In this document: positions 24,587 to 33,541 of the stretch, piece after piece
Layout: the number at the start of each line of letters is the position of its first letter
How positions within the stretch are numbered: the first letter of the stretch is position 1
From: Streptomyces sp. NBC_00224
GTDB lineage: Bacteria > Actinomycetota > Actinomycetes > Streptomycetales > Streptomycetaceae
Reading direction: 5' to 3'
Length of the DNA stretch: 64,000 bases
Assembly: GCF_041435195.1 (NCBI RefSeq)
Contig: NZ_CP108106.1
Coordinates: 3,286,001 to 3,350,000 of the forward strand
Notes under the pieces: generated by a model
Told to the model about the DNA's origin: nothing
Seen by the model: the letters and a program-made list of their open reading frames with translations, nothing else
Database searches by the model: none
Position numbers and translations under genes: made by a program

Positions 24587-25162
24587 TCAGACGTTGACGC
24601 CGAAGTCCTGCGCAATGCCACGCAGGCCCGACGCGTACCCCTGGCCGATGGCGCGGAACTTCCACTCCGCCCCGTTGCGGTACAGCTCGCCGAAGACCAT
24701 GGCGGTCTCCGTCGAGGCGTCCTCGCTCAGGTCGTACCGGGCGAGCTCGGTGTTGTCGGCCTGGTTCACCACGCGGATGTACGCGTTGCGGACCTGGCCG
24801 AACGACTGCTGGCGGCTCTCGGCCTCGTAGATCGAGACCGGGAAGACGATCTTGTGAACCTCGGCCGGGACACCGGCCAGGTTCACCTTGATGACCTCGT
24901 CGTCGCCCTCGCCCTCACCGGTGAGGTTGTCACCGGTGTGCTCGACGGAACCGTCGGGGCTCTTGAGGTTGTTGAAGAAGACGAAGTTCGAGTCGTTGGC
25001 GACCTTGCCCTGGTCGTTGGTCAGCAGTGCGCTGGCGTCCAGGTCGAAGTCACCCCCGGTGGTGGTACGAGCGTCCCAGCCCAGACCGACGATGACCGCG
25101 GTCAGGTTGGGGGCGGCCTTGGTCAGCGAGACGTTGCCGCCCTTGCTGAGGCTGACTCCCAC
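24587..25162 (-). CDS. terD: TerD family protein (paralogue 1)
   Basis: 191 residues from GTG 25162 (GGGAGG four bases upstream); the TTG at 25174 would add four residues and is not favoured. [55 protein letters not shown] and [19 protein letters not shown] make a complete TerD domain with intact Ca2+ ligands. It precedes paralogue 2 in the same direction and probably shares its regulation. The AhpE gene begins the other side of a 121-base gap. Confidence 0.93.
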   Translation of the reverse strand: MGVSLSKGGNVSLTKAAPNLTAVIVGLGWDARTTTGGDFDLDASALLTNDQGKVANDSNFVFFNNLKSPDGSVEHTGDNLTGEGEGDDEVIKVNLAGVPAEVHKIVFPVSIYEAESRQQSFGQVRNAYIRVVNQADNTELARYDLSEDASTETAMVFGELYRNGAEWKFRAIGQGYASGLRGIAQDFGVNV

Positions 25163-25283
25163 GAGTCCTCCCAATGGTGTGAGGGGCCGGCTTGGTCAGC
25201 GTCCCCGTCGTGCGTTGGCATCGGATCAACGTCTGGATCCTAGTGACCGGTTCCCGCCTCAAACAGGCGATTCGGCCGAAGGT

Positions 25284-25742
25284 TCACAGGGTGTCGAGCG
25301 CCTTGACGTAGTCATTCAGGTCCCGGGCGTCCGGCAGACCGTTCTCGACGGTCCAACGGACCACGCCGTCCTTGTCGATGACGAAGGTTCCGCGCACCGC
25401 GCAGCCCTTCTCCTCGTCGAAGACCCCGTACGCGCGCGAGACCTCGCCGTGCGGCCAGAAGTCCGAAAGCAGCGGGTACTCCAGACCCTCCTGCTCGGCG
25501 AAGACGCGCAGGGTGTGGATCGAGTCGTTCGAGACGGCGAGCAGCTGGGTGTCGCGGTCGGTGAACTGCGGCAGGTTGTCCCGCAGCTCGCACAGCTCGC
25601 CCGTGCAGACGCCGGTGAAGGCGAACGGGTAGAAGAGCAGCACCACGTTCTTCGCGCCGCGGAAGTCCGAGAGCTTCACGGTACGGCCGTGGTTGTCCTT
25701 CAGCTCGAAGTCCGGGGCCTTGGTGCCGACCTCGATCGCCAT
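25284..25742 (-). CDS. AhpE-type peroxiredoxin
   Basis: 152 residues. [40 protein letters not shown] (peroxidatic Cys about residue 45 in PxAFTxxC, with a further Cys five residues on), [20 protein letters not shown] and [13 protein letters not shown] follow the one-Cys AhpE family of actinobacteria closely. It reduces peroxides and peroxynitrite. The second Cys could allow an intramolecular disulfide. Its position between TerD and DUF3052 genes ties it to the stress block. Start ATG 25742 with AAGGGATG upstream. Confidence 0.9.
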   Translation of the reverse strand: MAIEVGTKAPDFELKDNHGRTVKLSDFRGAKNVVLLFYPFAFTGVCTGELCELRDNLPQFTDRDTQLLAVSNDSIHTLRVFAEQEGLEYPLLSDFWPHGEVSRAYGVFDEEKGCAVRGTFVIDKDGVVRWTVENGLPDARDLNDYVKALDTL

Positions 25743-25813
25743 GGAAACGCATCCCTTCTGTGGGCCAGAACGGGCGGCCGCGGTGGGCCGTCCGGTGCGC
25801 CCCACCCTACGCA

Positions 25814-25848
25814 CAGGGCCCCCACCGGCGATGCCGGTGGGGGCCCTG
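25814..25848 (-). terminator. Terminator hairpin after the DUF3052 gene
   Basis: Perfect arms CAGGGCCCCCACCGGC / GCCGGTGGGGGCCCTG with a GAT loop, 12 bases past the DUF3052 stop. Confidence 0.88.
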
Positions 25849-25860
25849 GGACGTGGAGGG

Positions 25861-26283
25861 TCAGCGCTTGCCGGACTTCAGGCGGGTGCCCGACCAGTCC
25901 TTGCCCACGCTGATGCTCTTGGCCGGGGAAAGGCCAGCAGTCTGCGCGGCGTCGTTGACGTCACTGGGCTCGACGTATCCGTCCCGGCCGGTCTTCGGAG
26001 TCAGCAGCCAGATGGTGCCGCCGTCCTCCAGGAGGCCGATGGCATCGACCAGGGCGTCCGTAAGGTCGCCGTCCTCGTCGCGGAACCAGAGAACGACGAC
26101 GTCGGCGACGTCGTCATAGTCCTCGTCAACGATGTCCTGGCCAATCAGGGACTCGATGCCCTCGCGGAGATCCTGGTCGACGTCTTCGTCGTAACCGATC
26201 TCCTGGACCACCTGTCCGGGCTCGAACCCCAGCCTGATGGCCGGGTTGGTCCGCTCCTCCGCGTGGTCCGCGGTCGCGCTCAC
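25861..26283 (-). CDS. DUF3052 domain-containing protein
   Basis: 140 residues from GTG 26283, preceded by [48 protein letters not shown] and [20 protein letters not shown] define DUF3052, an actinobacterial family of unknown function. Conserved Trp residues and the [17 protein letters not shown] end are present. It is divergent from aceE across a 392-base gap, an arrangement recalled from other Streptomyces; a link to pyruvate dehydrogenase is only positional. Confidence 0.87.
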   Translation of the reverse strand: MSATADHAEERTNPAIRLGFEPGQVVQEIGYDEDVDQDLREGIESLIGQDIVDEDYDDVADVVVLWFRDEDGDLTDALVDAIGLLEDGGTIWLLTPKTGRDGYVEPSDVNDAAQTAGLSPAKSISVGKDWSGTRLKSGKR

Positions 26284-26675
26284 GGCTTGCCTCCTGATCT
26301 TGATTCGGTAAGTAATGCGGCCCCACGCACGCGCGAGGCTTGGGCGTAGTCCACACGGGCGGGACGAATCGCGCAAGTACCAGGCCCCCGAACCCGCCCT
26401 TTGGGGTGCAGTGTCCCCCCGGTAAGGGGCGAACCCGGGCCCGGTGGTGATTCATCCCACACCCTTGCAGATAGTTTGCACGCTTCTGCTCCGTGCGTAC
26501 GCCAATCGGGGTGACGCGCCCTTTGGGGAACACACGCACGGCTTGGGCGTAAGGTTGCGATTTGGGCGGCCGCACACCTCGTTACCCCTCGGTAGAGATG
26601 ACGTTTGCGTCCTCGCGGTCCACGATGGGATGCGGCGCACCAACCCCGCACGCCCCCCGACAGCGAAGGAACAGC
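26284..26675. other. Divergent intergenic region, DUF3052/aceE
   Basis: 392 bases with no convincing gene. It contains AT-rich patches near 26460-26480 (TTGCAGATAGTTTGC) and two copies of a TTTGGGG/GGTGACG-like motif on the two sides (26397-26410 and 26519-26530), plausible promoter material for both genes. No terminator or riboswitch was recognised. Confidence 0.5.
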
Positions 26676-29423
26676 GTGGCTTCCGGATCCGATCGCAACC
26701 CGATCATCATTGGCGGCCTTCCCAGCCAGGTCCCGGACTTCGATCCGGAGGAGACCGAGGAGTGGCTCGCCTCCCTGGACGCGGCGGTGGACGAGCGGGG
26801 GCGTGAGCGCGCCCGCTATCTGATGCTCCGCCTCATCGAGCGGGCCCGCGAGAAGCGCGTGGCCGTGCCCGAGATGCGCAGCACGGACTACGTCAACACG
26901 ATCGCCACCAAGGACGAGCCGTTCTTCCCCGGCAACGAGGAGATCGAGCGCAAGGTCCTCAACGCGACCCGCTGGAACGCCGCGGTGATGGTCTCGCGCG
27001 CACAGCGCCCGGGCATCGGGGTCGGCGGCCACATCGCCACCTTCGCCTCCTCCGCCTCCCTCTACGACGTGGGCTTCAACCACTTCTTCCGGGGCAAGGA
27101 CGACGGCAAGGGCGGCGACCAGATCTTCTTCCAGGGGCACGCCTCCCCCGGCATCTACGCCCGCGCCTACCTCCTGGACCGGCTCAGCGAGCAGCAGCTC
27201 GACGCGTTCCGCCAGGAGAAGTCCAAGGCGCCGTACGGGCTGTCCTCGTACCCGCACCCGCGTCTGATGCCGGACTTCTGGGAGTTCCCGACCGTCTCGA
27301 TGGGCCTGGGCCCGCTCGGCGCGATCTACCAGGCCCGGATGAACCGCTACATGGAGGCGCGCGGCATCGCCGACACCTCCGACTCGCACGTGTGGGCGTA
27401 CCTGGGCGACGGCGAGATGGACGAGCCGGAGTCGCTGGGCCAGCTCTCCATCGCCGCGCGCGAGAACCTCGACAACCTGACCTTCGTCGTCAACTGCAAC
27501 CTCCAGCGCCTCGACGGCCCGGTGCGCGGCAACGGCAAGGTCATCCAGGAGCTGGAGTCGCAGTTCCGCGGCGCCGGATGGAACGTCATCAAGCTGGTCT
27601 GGGACCGCTCCTGGGACCCGCTGCTCGCCCAGGACCGCGACGGCATCCTGGTCAACAAGCTGAACACCACGCCGGACGGCCAGTTCCAGACGTACGCGAC
27701 GGAGACCGGCGGCTACATCCGCGACCACTTCTTCGGCGGCGACCACCGGCTGCGCGCCATGGTCGAGAACATGACCGACCAGCAGATCCAGCACCTGGGC
27801 CGCGGCGGTCACGACCACAAGAAGGTGTACGCGGCGTACGCGGCGGCCAAGGCGCACAAGGGCCAGCCGACCGTGATCCTCGCGCAGACCGTCAAGGGCT
27901 GGACGCTCGGCCCGAACTTCGAGGGCCGCAACGCGACCCACCAGATGAAGAAGCTGACGGTCGAGGACCTCAAGCGCTTCCGCGACCGGCTGCACATCCC
28001 GATCACGGACGCCCAGCTGGAGGCCGGCGCCCCGCCGTACTACCACCCGGGCCGCAACTCCGAAGAGATCCAGTACATGCACGACCGCCGCAAGGGGCTC
28101 GGCGGCTATGTGCCGACCCGTGTGGTGCGCGCGAAGCCGCTGGCGCTGCCGGAGGACAAGACGTACGCGGCCGCGAAGAAGGGCTCGGGCCAGCAGTCGA
28201 TCGCCACCACCATGGCGTTCGTCCGCATCCTGAAGGACCTCATGCGGGACAAGGAGATCGGCAGGCGGTTCGTGCTGATCGCGCCGGACGAGTACCGCAC
28301 GTTCGGCATGGACGCGTTCTTCCCGAGTGCGAAGATCTACAACCCGCTCGGCCAGCAGTACGAGGCGGTCGACCGCGATCTGCTGCTCGCCTACAAGGAG
28401 TCCCCGACCGGTCAGATGCTGCACGACGGCATCTCCGAGGCGGGCTGCACGGCCTCGCTGATCGCCGCGGGCTCGGCGTACGCGACGCACGGCGAGCCGC
28501 TCATCCCGGTCTACGTCTTCTACTCGATGTTCGGTTTCCAGCGCACCGGTGACCAGTTCTGGCAGATGGCCGACCAGCTCTCGCGCGGTTTCGTCCTGGG
28601 CGCGACCGCCGGCCGCACCACGCTGACCGGTGAGGGCCTCCAGCACGCCGACGGCCACTCGCATCTGCTCGCCTCGACGAACCCGGGCTGTGTCGCCTAC
28701 GACCCGGCGTTCGGGTACGAGATCGCGCACATCATGCAGGACGGTCTGCGCCGGATGTACGGCGAGACCGCCGACGGCAAGCCCGGCGAGGACGTCTTCT
28801 ACTACCTGACCGTCTACAACGAGCCGATCCAGCACCCGGCCGAGCCGGCGGACGTCGACGTGGACGGCATCCTCAAGGGCATCCACCGCTACGCCCGGGG
28901 GACCGCGGGCACCATCCCGGCGCAGATCATGGCGTCCGGCGTGGCCGTCCCGTGGGCCCTGGAGGCGCAGCGGATCCTCGCCGAGGAGTGGAACGTACGG
29001 GCCGACGTCTGGTCCGCGACCTCCTGGAACGAGCTGCGGCGCGACGCCGTCGAGGCGGAGGAGCACAATCTGCTCCACCCGGAGGAGGAGCAGCGCGTCC
29101 CGTACGTCACGCGCAAGCTCTCCGGCGCCGAGGGCCCGTTCGTGGCCGTCTCGGACTGGATGCGGGCCGTGCCGGACCAGATCTCGCGCTGGGTGCCCGG
29201 CCGGTACACCTCGCTGGGCGCCGACGGGTTCGGCTTCGCCGACACCCGGGGCGCGGCGCGGCGCTTCTTCCACATCGACGCCCAGTCGATCGTCCTGGCG
29301 GTGCTCACCGAGCTCGCCCGGGACAACAAGGTGGACCGCTCGGTCCTGAAGCAGGCCGTCGACCGCTACCAGCTGCTCGACGTCACCGCGGCGGACCCGG
29401 GGGCCGCGGGCGGCGACGCGTAG
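26676..29423 (+). CDS. aceE: Pyruvate dehydrogenase E1 component, homodimeric type
   Basis: 915 residues, the full length of the AceE-type E1. GTG 26676 follows GAAGGA. The thiamine diphosphate motif [20 protein letters not shown] begins near residue 245, followed by [49 protein letters not shown] and the C-terminal [19 protein letters not shown] are intact. It decarboxylates pyruvate and acetylates lipoyl-E2 to make acetyl-CoA. E2 and E3 are not in this window. It stands alone with its own promoter region and terminator. Confidence 0.97.
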   Translation: MASGSDRNPIIIGGLPSQVPDFDPEETEEWLASLDAAVDERGRERARYLMLRLIERAREKRVAVPEMRSTDYVNTIATKDEPFFPGNEEIERKVLNATRWNAAVMVSRAQRPGIGVGGHIATFASSASLYDVGFNHFFRGKDDGKGGDQIFFQGHASPGIYARAYLLDRLSEQQLDAFRQEKSKAPYGLSSYPHPRLMPDFWEFPTVSMGLGPLGAIYQARMNRYMEARGIADTSDSHVWAYLGDGEMDEPESLGQLSIAARENLDNLTFVVNCNLQRLDGPVRGNGKVIQELESQFRGAGWNVIKLVWDRSWDPLLAQDRDGILVNKLNTTPDGQFQTYATETGGYIRDHFFGGDHRLRAMVENMTDQQIQHLGRGGHDHKKVYAAYAAAKAHKGQPTVILAQTVKGWTLGPNFEGRNATHQMKKLTVEDLKRFRDRLHIPITDAQLEAGAPPYYHPGRNSEEIQYMHDRRKGLGGYVPTRVVRAKPLALPEDKTYAAAKKGSGQQSIATTMAFVRILKDLMRDKEIGRRFVLIAPDEYRTFGMDAFFPSAKIYNPLGQQYEAVDRDLLLAYKESPTGQMLHDGISEAGCTASLIAAGSAYATHGEPLIPVYVFYSMFGFQRTGDQFWQMADQLSRGFVLGATAGRTTLTGEGLQHADGHSHLLASTNPGCVAYDPAFGYEIAHIMQDGLRRMYGETADGKPGEDVFYYLTVYNEPIQHPAEPADVDVDGILKGIHRYARGTAGTIPAQIMASGVAVPWALEAQRILAEEWNVRADVWSATSWNELRRDAVEAEEHNLLHPEEEQRVPYVTRKLSGAEGPFVAVSDWMRAVPDQISRWVPGRYTSLGADGFGFADTRGAARRFFHIDAQSIVLAVLTELARDNKVDRSVLKQAVDRYQLLDVTAADPGAAGGDA

Positions 29424-29440
29424 CCGTCACGTTTCCGAGA

Positions 29441-29472
29441 GGGCGGTGGGGCCGGTTCCGGTCCCGCCGCCC
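29441..29472 (+). terminator. Terminator hairpin after aceE
   Basis: Stem GGGCGGTGGGGCCGG / CCGGTCCCGCCGCCC-like arms around a short TT loop, 18 bases past the aceE stop. Confidence 0.7.
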
Positions 29473-29505
29473 TTCGGCGTTCTTCTGGCCGCTTCACCGC
29501 TTTTA

Positions 29506-29680
29506 GAGCCTGTCTTTGAACCCCCGTCGTCCGCCCGGAGGGCGGGCGCAGCGGCGGTCGGTGCGTGCGATCGGTGTGCGGCGCCCCAGGTCATGTGGCG
29601 GAGCCACCTGTCCTGGGGCGCCGTGCGCCGAGCGTGCGTGCCGACCGCCGCTGCGCAGACGGGGGTTCAAAGACAGGCTC
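29506..29680. mobile_element. MITE-like palindromic element, 175 bp
   Basis: Perfect 23-base terminal inverted repeats beginning GAGCCTGTCTTTGAACCCCC, with further imperfect inward pairing (GCAGCGGCGGTCGG... and GGCGCCCCAGG) so that nearly the whole element folds as one hairpin; a small extra hairpin lies in the left arm. It is flanked by TTA on both sides (29503-29505 and 29681-29683), consistent with a 3-bp TNA target duplication of an IS5/IS1031-type element. It encodes no transposase. Confidence 0.75.
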
Positions 29681-29693
29681 TTACGATGCGCAC

Positions 29694-30464
29694 ATGAAGC
29701 AACTACCCGCACAGACGCGGTGGGAGCGGCGGACCCAGTGGCCGCTGCTCGCACTGGCCGTCTCCTTCGCCCTCGCGTACACCGTGCCCGTCGTCCACCC
29801 CGGGGCGGGGACCGGGGTGCAGGACGTGTGCGTCGGAGTGGAGTGGGTGGTGTGGGGCGCTTTCGCCTGCGACTACCTGGTGCGGCTCGCCCTGTCCGGG
29901 CAGCGGCTGCTGTTCGTCCGCACCCACTGGCTGGACCTGCTCGCGGTGGTGCTGCCGCTGATCCAGCCGCTGCGGCTGCTCCGGGTCGTCTCCACGCTCG
30001 CCCTGGTGGGGCGGCGGGCGCGGATGGCCCCGCAGATACAGCTGACCGTCTATGTCGGCGGGGCGGTGGTCGGGCTGCTGATGTTCGGCTCGCTGGCCGT
30101 CCTGGAGGTGGAGCGGGGCGCGCCGGCCGGGAACATCAAGACGCTGGGCGACGCCGTGTGGTGGTCGTTCACCACGATGACCACCGTCGGCTACGGCGAT
30201 CACGCGCCGACCACCGGGCTCGGGCGGCTCATCGCGGTGGGCCTGATGCTGTCCGGCATCGCCCTGCTCGGTGTGGTGACGGCGAACATCGCGGCCTGGT
30301 TCATCTCCCGCTTCGAGCGCGACGGCGAGGAGGAGCGGCGCCAGACCGCGCTCTTGGAGGCGCTCACCCAGGAGGTGCGGTCGCTGCGCGGGCAGGTGGC
30401 GGCGCTGGCGGGCGGGACGGAGTGCGCCTGCGAGCGCGGCCCCCGGAGCACGCCCCTGCCCTGA
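29694..30464 (+). CDS. Voltage-gated-type potassium channel family protein
   Basis: 256 residues. Hydrophobic S1-like helix (LLALAVSFALAYTVPVV), S2-S5 region with VRTHWLDLLAVVLPLIQPL and RLLRVVSTLALVGRR, pore loop AVWWSFTTMTTVGYGDHAPT with the K+ selectivity filter TVGYGD near residue 164, and the inner helix ALLGVVTANIAAWFIS. The tail is a coiled coil (EERRQTALLEALTQEVRSLR). Start ATG 29694 lies 6 bases after TACGAT, itself abutting the MITE. The upstream frame through the MITE is rejected as coding. Confidence 0.88.
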   Translation: MKQLPAQTRWERRTQWPLLALAVSFALAYTVPVVHPGAGTGVQDVCVGVEWVVWGAFACDYLVRLALSGQRLLFVRTHWLDLLAVVLPLIQPLRLLRVVSTLALVGRRARMAPQIQLTVYVGGAVVGLLMFGSLAVLEVERGAPAGNIKTLGDAVWWSFTTMTTVGYGDHAPTTGLGRLIAVGLMLSGIALLGVVTANIAAWFISRFERDGEEERRQTALLEALTQEVRSLRGQVAALAGGTECACERGPRSTPLP

Positions 30465-30482
30465 CGGAACACTCACCGCCTC

Positions 30483-30866
30483 TCAGCTCTGCCACACCTT
30501 GAATGCCCGGACCCGGTAGGGGTTCTGGGGCACCCAGGACCCGCCGCCCGGATGGGTGTCGAACTCGGCCGTCTCCGCGCACACCTCCGACTGGTACGCC
30601 GTCACCGGGCGGCCCGTCCGGTTGGCGAGGGACCCGGCGTCCGTGCCGGGCGGTAACGCCGTACAGCTCTCGATCTCGATGTTCCTCAGGTCGTACACCT
30701 GCCGGGCGCCCTTGAAGTCCGGCTGCTTCCAGAGGCACAGCTCGCCGGGCGCGCAGGCGCCGAGGCGCGGCGGGGCGGCCGCGCGGGCCTGGGCGGGCAG
30801 CAGGAACGCGGTGGCGGCGAGGACGGCCGCGGCTGTCGTCTGTGTGCGCATGGTGGGTGTTCGCAT
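30483..30866 (-). CDS. Secreted peptidase inhibitor I36-like protein
   Basis: 127 residues with a Sec signal peptide (TTAAAVLAATAFLLPAQARA, cleavage about residue 30). The mature part has CAPGELCLWKQPDFKGARQVYD and three further Cys, the pattern of the I36/SMPI (Streptomyces metalloproteinase inhibitor) beta/gamma-crystallin-like family. Likely secreted and disulfide-bonded. A second ATG at 30851 gives a shorter signal peptide. It converges with the K+ channel gene. Confidence 0.83.
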   Translation of the reverse strand: MRTPTMRTQTTAAAVLAATAFLLPAQARAAAPPRLGACAPGELCLWKQPDFKGARQVYDLRNIEIESCTALPPGTDAGSLANRTGRPVTAYQSEVCAETAEFDTHPGGGSWVPQNPYRVRAFKVWQS

Positions 30867-31260
30867 GGTGGGTCAACCCCCGTGTCATCGGCTTCGGTTG
30901 ATCAGTGAACGCACCCCGATCACCCCGAGTTTCCGTACGACCCCACTTCACCCGGACAGGCGACCCCCCGCCGGATCATTGACGACCGAGCGCGAGGGGC
31001 TGGATGCGGAGAGCGATCCGCGCCCGCGTGTCGCGGTGGCCGCCTTCACCGATGTGACGAGAGTCGCGGGCGGGCCGCGGGGCAGGGGCGAGGACACCGG
31101 CGCGGAGACCCCGCGACGGTCGACCGAGGCCGTCCCGCCCAGCCGGGCCCGGCCCTCTCGGGCGACCGACGCACCTGATCACCGGGGGTGGATGCCGCAC
31201 GGAGCGTGCGCCCGCGCGCGCGGTGGGTGAGACCTCCCCACCCTCCACGACCTGTTCAAA
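30867..31260. other. 394-base gap without a recognised gene
   Basis: Between the I36-like gene and the Crp-like site. Short open frames on both strands have no ribosome binding site, domain or consistent codon bias. The minus-strand promoter of the I36 gene presumably lies at 30870-30960, where the sequence is less GC-rich. Nothing else identified. Confidence 0.4.
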
Positions 31261-31276
31261 CGTGATCTGAGTCACT
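31261..31276. promoter_or_regulatory. Crp-like binding site
   Basis: CGTGATCTGAGTCACT contains the exact core GTGA-N6-TCAC of the Crp/Fnr consensus. It lies about 43 bases before the GTG start at 31319 and about 32 before a possible -10 box TACTCT (31307-31312), a position fit for activation. Confidence 0.55.
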
Positions 31277-31318
31277 GTCACCCCAGTGGACCTTCCGGGC
31301 CTCCTACTCTGTACCGCA

Positions 31319-32530
31319 GTGACTTCCTTCGACTCCTCCCCCACACTCAACGTCTGGCGCGCCCTGCTCGCGCTCGCCGTCGTGTTCATGATGCTCGCGA
31401 CCTCGGGCTGGACCGCGGTCCGCGGCCACCAGGTGTCGACCGAGCCACGCTCCGTCGCCCTCGCCGCCTGGGCGAAGGGCACCCTCGACGGCGAGAAGCT
31501 CCCGGCCCCGGACACCTCACCGCGCCGGCTCAGCCGCTTCTTCGCCTCCCTGACGGCCATCGAGCGCACCGACCTGGTCCGGCACTACCCGCTGGTCGTC
31601 GGCAACCTCAACGGCGCGCCGATCCCGCTGCGCTACGAGGCGAACCGGCTGGCCCTCGCCGAGGCGCGCGACATCGAACGCGCCCGGATGCACGACAGCC
31701 GGCTCACCACCGACGGCCGCCAGAGCGCGGGCCGCCGGATGCACCGGTACGAGTCGCTGCTCGACGGCGACCGGCAGATCCTCGCCTTCGACCCGTCGGA
31801 CAGCGGCCGCGTCGCCGAGGTCTTCGGCGACCTCGAACACGCCGAGCGCATCTCGATGGTCGTCCCGGGCGTCGACACGAACGTCATGACGTTCGAGAAG
31901 AGCACGCGCAAGTACTCCGCCCCGGTGGGCATGGCGCAGTCGCTGTACGCGGCGGAGCGCGCGGCAGGTCCCCGCACCCGCACCGCGGTGATCGCCTGGG
32001 CCGACTACACCACCCCGGCCGGGCTCGGCATCGACTCCGCGATCGGCCGGCTGGCCGAGGACGGCGCGGTCCGGCTCGACAAGCTGGTCCGTGCTCTGCC
32101 GGGGAACGCGCCGGTCTCCCTCTTCTGCCACAGCTACGGCTCGGTGCTGTGCGGCGTCGGCGCGCACCGGCTGCCGCCCCGGGTGGTCGACATAGCGGTC
32201 GCGGGCAGCCCCGGTATGCGCACCCAGAGCGCCTCCCACCTGGGCACCTCCGCCCGGGTGTGGGCGATGCGGGACCGCGACGACTGGATCGAGGACGTGC
32301 CGCACCTGGACGTCGCGGGCCTGGGCCACGGCGCGGACCCGGTGTCCTCCGGGTTCGGCGCGCGGGTGCTCTCGGCGGCCGGCGCCGTTGGCCACGCGGG
32401 CTATTTCGAGCCAGGCACACAGAGTCTCGCCAACTTCGCCGCGATAGGCGTCGGTTCGTACCAGTCCGTCAGCTGTCTCAAAGCCAATTCGGCCTGCCAG
32501 CGCGGTATTTCCGGCGCGGACGCGGCCTGA
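31319..32530 (+). CDS. DUF1023-type alpha/beta hydrolase, membrane-anchored
   Basis: 403 residues from GTG 31319, 6 bases after TACTCT and without a Shine-Dalgarno, so probably leaderless. N-terminal helix (WRALLALAVVFMMLATSGW) anchors or exports it. DUF1023 features: RHYPLVVGNLNGAPIPLRYEA, ILAFDPSDSGRVAEVFGDL, ISMVVPGVDTNVMTF and the nucleophile elbow FCHSYGSVLCG, then GLGHGADPVSSGFGARVLSA and HAGYFEPGTQSL with the final His. Likely an exported serine hydrolase of unknown substrate. A paralogue lies at 35675-36715. Confidence 0.85.
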   Translation: MTSFDSSPTLNVWRALLALAVVFMMLATSGWTAVRGHQVSTEPRSVALAAWAKGTLDGEKLPAPDTSPRRLSRFFASLTAIERTDLVRHYPLVVGNLNGAPIPLRYEANRLALAEARDIERARMHDSRLTTDGRQSAGRRMHRYESLLDGDRQILAFDPSDSGRVAEVFGDLEHAERISMVVPGVDTNVMTFEKSTRKYSAPVGMAQSLYAAERAAGPRTRTAVIAWADYTTPAGLGIDSAIGRLAEDGAVRLDKLVRALPGNAPVSLFCHSYGSVLCGVGAHRLPPRVVDIAVAGSPGMRTQSASHLGTSARVWAMRDRDDWIEDVPHLDVAGLGHGADPVSSGFGARVLSAAGAVGHAGYFEPGTQSLANFAAIGVGSYQSVSCLKANSACQRGISGADAA

Positions 32531-32626
32531 CGCGCGTAGAAATCGGCGCCGCCGCGGACGTACGTGTGACATTGCGGCCGGCGCCGAGGGGGGACGCGCG
32601 GGCGTGCGCCGCCTACGATGAGGCGC

Positions 32627-33487
32627 ATGGGTGATGTGCTGGCCGGAATTCATGCCACCTGGGAGTTCGAGCCCGACTCCGTACTCATCCGCTTCGAACG
32701 GGGGATCCGCACGCCGAAGCTGTTCACGGCGCTGCGCGAACGGCGCATCCCCCACGAAGCGTTGGAGTCGGTGACGCTGACCCCGGGCAAGCGCGGCACG
32801 GTGGTGCTGCACGCGGTGCCGAGACCGGGCGCCGACCCGCTGATGGAGGCCGCGGCGGGGCAACTCAAGGACGGGTGCGACCCGTACCGCCTGGTGCTGC
32901 CCGCGGAGCGGGAGACGCTCGCCGAGTACTACGCGGACGAGCTGCGCGCGCTGCTCGCACCGGATACGGCGGAGCCTTCGGAGCGGTACGTGGTGGCGGC
33001 GCCGGAGCTGCCGCAGAGCTTCAAGGCGTACGACGGGAAGGCCTCCTTCGACGGCCGCCAGGTGTCGTTCCGCTGGTTCTGGACGGGTGCCTCCTCGGCG
33101 AAGTGGAAGGCGGGCGACCAGACGTTCCCGCTGGCGTCGCTGTGCGGGGTCGAATGGCGCTCGCCGGAGGTCTTCGACGGCCATCTGCGGCTGCTTCGGC
33201 GCGATGCCGACGCCACCGCGCCGCAGGCCGACCAGGACCCGGCGGCGGTCGTCTTCGGCCTCGGGTACGGGCCGGTCCACGAGTCGCTGCCGTTCGCGGC
33301 GGCGCTCCTCCAGGCGATCCGGGGCGCGGCAGGCGCGCCGGTCCCGGTGGCCCACGCGTCCCCCGGGCGGCGCGACCCGGCCGACATCGCCGAAAGGATC
33401 CGGCACCTGGGTGAACTCCATCAGGCCGGGCTGGTGACGGACGCGGAATTCAGCGCGAAGAAGGCGGAGTTGCTGGCGGAGCTGTAG
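32627..33487 (+). CDS. DUF4429 protein with C-terminal SHOCT domain
   Basis: 286 residues. Two repeats of a PH-like DUF4429 domain (about 1-105: IHATWEFEPDSVLIRFERGI, LFTALRERRIPHEALESVTL; about 120-235: FKAYDGKASFDGRQVSFRWF, FPLASLCGVEWRSPEVFDGH). The C-terminus ADIAERIRHLGELHQAGLVT plus DAEFSAKKAELLAEL is a SHOCT oligomerisation motif. Function unknown. ATG 32627 is 7 bases after TACGAT, suggesting a leaderless transcript; ATG 32618 is an alternative. Confidence 0.87.
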   Translation: MGDVLAGIHATWEFEPDSVLIRFERGIRTPKLFTALRERRIPHEALESVTLTPGKRGTVVLHAVPRPGADPLMEAAAGQLKDGCDPYRLVLPAERETLAEYYADELRALLAPDTAEPSERYVVAAPELPQSFKAYDGKASFDGRQVSFRWFWTGASSAKWKAGDQTFPLASLCGVEWRSPEVFDGHLRLLRRDADATAPQADQDPAAVVFGLGYGPVHESLPFAAALLQAIRGAAGAPVPVAHASPGRRDPADIAERIRHLGELHQAGLVTDAEFSAKKAELLAEL

Positions 33488-33527
33488 GCGGCCGGGGCGG
33501 GGCCCGTGGCCCCGCCCCGGCCGCCTA
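33485..33527 (+). terminator. Terminator hairpin after DUF4429 gene
   Basis: Perfect 20-base GC arms starting TAGGCGGCCGGGGCGGGGCC with a CGT loop; it begins inside the stop codon and ends just before the -10-like TAGGCT of the kinase gene. Confidence 0.88.
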
Positions 33528-33541
33528 GGCTTGATCACGCC

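Noticed and set aside
26280..29273. 997-codon open frame antisense to aceE
   Set aside because: It mirrors the aceE frame exactly and is a by-product of high GC; no domain, start signal or independent codon bias.
29565..29693. Upstream extension of the K+ channel frame
   Set aside because: It would be encoded by the palindromic element; the membrane protein begins naturally at ATG 29694 after a -10 box.
30556..31230. 224-codon plus-strand frame covering the I36 gene and the following gap
   Set aside because: Antisense to a secreted protein with a clear signal peptide and Cys pattern; no ribosome binding site.
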